64,000 bases of DNA from Azospirillum agricola (lineage in GTDB: Bacteria; Pseudomonadota; Alphaproteobacteria; Azospirillales; Azospirillaceae). Each line of letters begins with the position of its first letter. Position 1 is the stretch's first letter. The position numbers and the translations under genes were made by a program. Below, piece after piece: positions 63,180 to 64,000 of the stretch. The notes beneath the pieces were generated by a model. It was not told the origin of the DNA and ran no database searches. It saw only the letters and a program-made list of their open reading frames with translations. Location: positions 124,001 through 188,000 of the forward strand of contig NZ_JAGINM010000007.1 in the NCBI RefSeq assembly GCF_017876095.1, given 5' to 3'.

Positions 63180-63195
63180 TACAAATCTGTTTGTA
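63180..63195. promoter_or_regulatory. Palindrome TACAAA-N4-TTTGTA
   Basis: A 6-bp inverted repeat with a 4-base spacer at the edge of the AT-rich stretch, about 235 bases before the XRE start. Operator-like; the regulator is unknown. Confidence 0.35.
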
Positions 63196-63232
63196 AAGTA
63201 GTTTTGCATTAATGAATAGTTGAATAATTAAT

Positions 63233-63255
63233 ATGAACTATATTTTTTTGTTCAT
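63233..63255. promoter_or_regulatory. ATGAAC-N11-GTTCAT inverted repeat
   Basis: A 6-bp inverted repeat with an 11-base T-rich spacer. On the minus strand it reads ATGAACA followed by an A/T run, matching the published E. coli PuuR core ATGAACA. It lies 290 bases before the PuuR-like gene, so autoregulation is plausible. Confidence 0.45.
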
Positions 63256-63331
63256 TGTTTGATTCCGCTGTATTCGATCAAAGGATGACGCGCACGGCTG
63301 GCGCGCGCATCCTGGCGGACGGGCACCGCGC

Positions 63332-63430
63332 ATGGGAGGGCTGGCCGTGCGGCCCTTCGTGCCGGACGGCGGCAAGACCGAGGACGTCGGCAAAGCGCTC
63401 GACCGCAAGAGCATCACGGCGCGCTCCGGC
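63332..63430 (+). pseudogene. Possible remnant of a cysteine-desulfurase-like aminotransferase
   Basis: One frame reads TEDVGKALDRKSITARSG, resembling the C-terminal LDRxGIAVRxGHHC region of class-V aminotransferases and cysteine desulfurases. The match stops just before the HHC part, and no other piece of such a gene is seen. The similarity is short, so this is tentative. Confidence 0.25.
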
Positions 63431-63448
63431 CCTCGCTTCGGTCATCGC

Positions 63449-64000
63449 TCAGGACGCCGCCACCGCCTTCCACAGCCGCATGCTGCCGCGCCCCTGGTCG
63501 ATCTCGCTCAGCTCCTTGCGAAGATGCTTGATCGATGGCGTGACGATGGCGACGAAATACGCCTCGCGCAGGCGCCGCTGCGCCGTCGCGTTGCGCAGGT
63601 AGCCGCGGGCGCCCGCGTGCAGCATGACGGCGTTGGCGGCACGCAGGCTCCATTCCGCCGCCGCCAGCCGGGCCTCCAGAAGCGTGCGCATGTGGTCGGG
63701 GGTGTTGCGGTGGGGCGTCGCCGCCAGTGCGGCGATTGTGGCCTCCAGCCCGGCCAGCGCCTCCTCGAACAGCTCCGGGCGCTCGGGCAGATAGGCGTTG
63801 ATGGCGGCTTGGCCGGCGTCGGACTCGCGCATCGCCGCGACCGCGCCCCGGATCAGGCCGAGCGCCATGCCCGCCTGCAACAGGATGAAGCCGGGGGTGA
63901 TCGTGGCGAGGAAGGGCTCGGCCGGGTCGGCCAGGACATGCTCGTCGGCGACGAAGGCGCGCTTGACCATTACGGCGACGGTGCGGGTTCCCTCCAGCGC
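63449..64000 (-). CDS. Acyl-CoA dehydrogenase family protein, 3' part (5' end outside window)
   Basis: The frame stays open to the window edge on the minus strand, so only 183 C-terminal residues are visible. ALEGTRTVAVMVKRAFVADEHVL is the end of the middle beta domain. The rest is the C-terminal four-helix domain (RGAVAAMRES, HAGARGYLRNATAQRRLREAYF). Some members of this family are flavin monooxygenases for organosulfur compounds (SfnB/DszC type). The nearby sulfonate-type transporter makes that possible, but the active-site region is not visible. Confidence 0.8.
   Translation of the reverse strand, partial: ALEGTRTVAVMVKRAFVADEHVLADPAEPFLATITPGFILLQAGMALGLIRGAVAAMRESDAGQAAINAYLPERPELFEEALAGLEATIAALAATPHRNTPDHMRTLLEARLAAAEWSLRAANAVMLHAGARGYLRNATAQRRLREAYFVAIVTPSIKHLRKELSEIDQGRGSMRLWKAVAAS

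Larger units (their letters stand above)
62947..63448. other. Intergenic region with AT-rich core upstream of the XRE gene
   Basis: No complete gene. Bases 63180-63265 are very AT-rich and contain two inverted repeats, listed separately. GC-rich DNA from about 63290 holds a short coding-like remnant. Confidence 0.5.

Overview
The window is about 70% GC with dense, often translationally coupled genes. A few sharply AT-rich patches stand out, mainly promoter regions and one foreign-looking gene. The gene set (YfhM/PbpC pair, SUV3-type helicase, GAF/GGDEF/EAL proteins, several dipeptide- and NitT/TauT-type ABC importers, LysR regulators, a Rieske oxygenase) suggests a soil- or plant-associated alphaproteobacterium of the Rhodospirillales, probably Azospirillum-like. 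That assignment is inference from gene content and base composition, not from a marker gene. No rRNA, tRNA or CRISPR array was seen.

Layout. 1-4.5 kb: 3' part of an alpha-2-macroglobulin gene and pbpC (envelope defence and repair). 4.5-9.0 kb: metal-related block with a small zinc-ribbon protein, a secreted Cys/His-rich protein, a Tat-exported multicopper oxidase, a secreted cupin, SlyX and MntH. 9.3-13.6 kb: SUV3-like helicase coupled to a SpoU methyltransferase, then a patatin phospholipase. 13.6-15.0 kb: an AT-rich orphan membrane/coiled-coil gene. 15.1-19.5 kb: RND efflux pump with its fusion protein. 19.7-26.8 kb: lytic transglycosylase lipoprotein, a coupled cyclic-di-GMP synthase/phosphodiesterase pair, a hybrid-kinase remnant, a small zinc-ribbon membrane protein and a stand-alone receiver. 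27-32.8 kb: RsbQ/KAI2-like hydrolase, a TPR-fucosyltransferase-like protein, and a coupled glycosyltransferase/FkbM methyltransferase pair. 32.8-33.7 kb: AT-rich spacer holding a MITE-like element.

33.7-63 kb is an acquisition and catabolism region with four ABC importers. A six-gene operon carries a NitT/TauT-type transporter with two different permeases plus a Rieske dioxygenase (beta and alpha subunits). Two complete dipeptide/nickel-type transporters face each other tail to tail, with an AhpD-like protein at the junction. Upstream of the second one, on the same strand, lies the most unusual module: an Orn/Lys/Arg-decarboxylase-type PLP enzyme followed 10 bases later by a single protein that fuses an acyl/aminoacyl-adenylating enzyme to an EamA exporter. 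A divergent LysR gene sits across a 0.6-kb AT-rich control region. Then come an isochorismatase-like hydrolase with its own divergent LysR, and an amidase-SBP-ATPase-permease operon. A PuuR-type regulator lacking its cupin domain, a possible cysteine-desulfurase remnant and the 3' part of an acyl-CoA dehydrogenase gene close the window.

The right half reads as a set of import-plus-hydrolysis/oxidation cassettes for nitrogen- or sulfur-containing organic compounds, each with its own regulator. The decarboxylase/ligase-exporter pair looks like a make-and-export unit and is the best candidate for an undescribed system.
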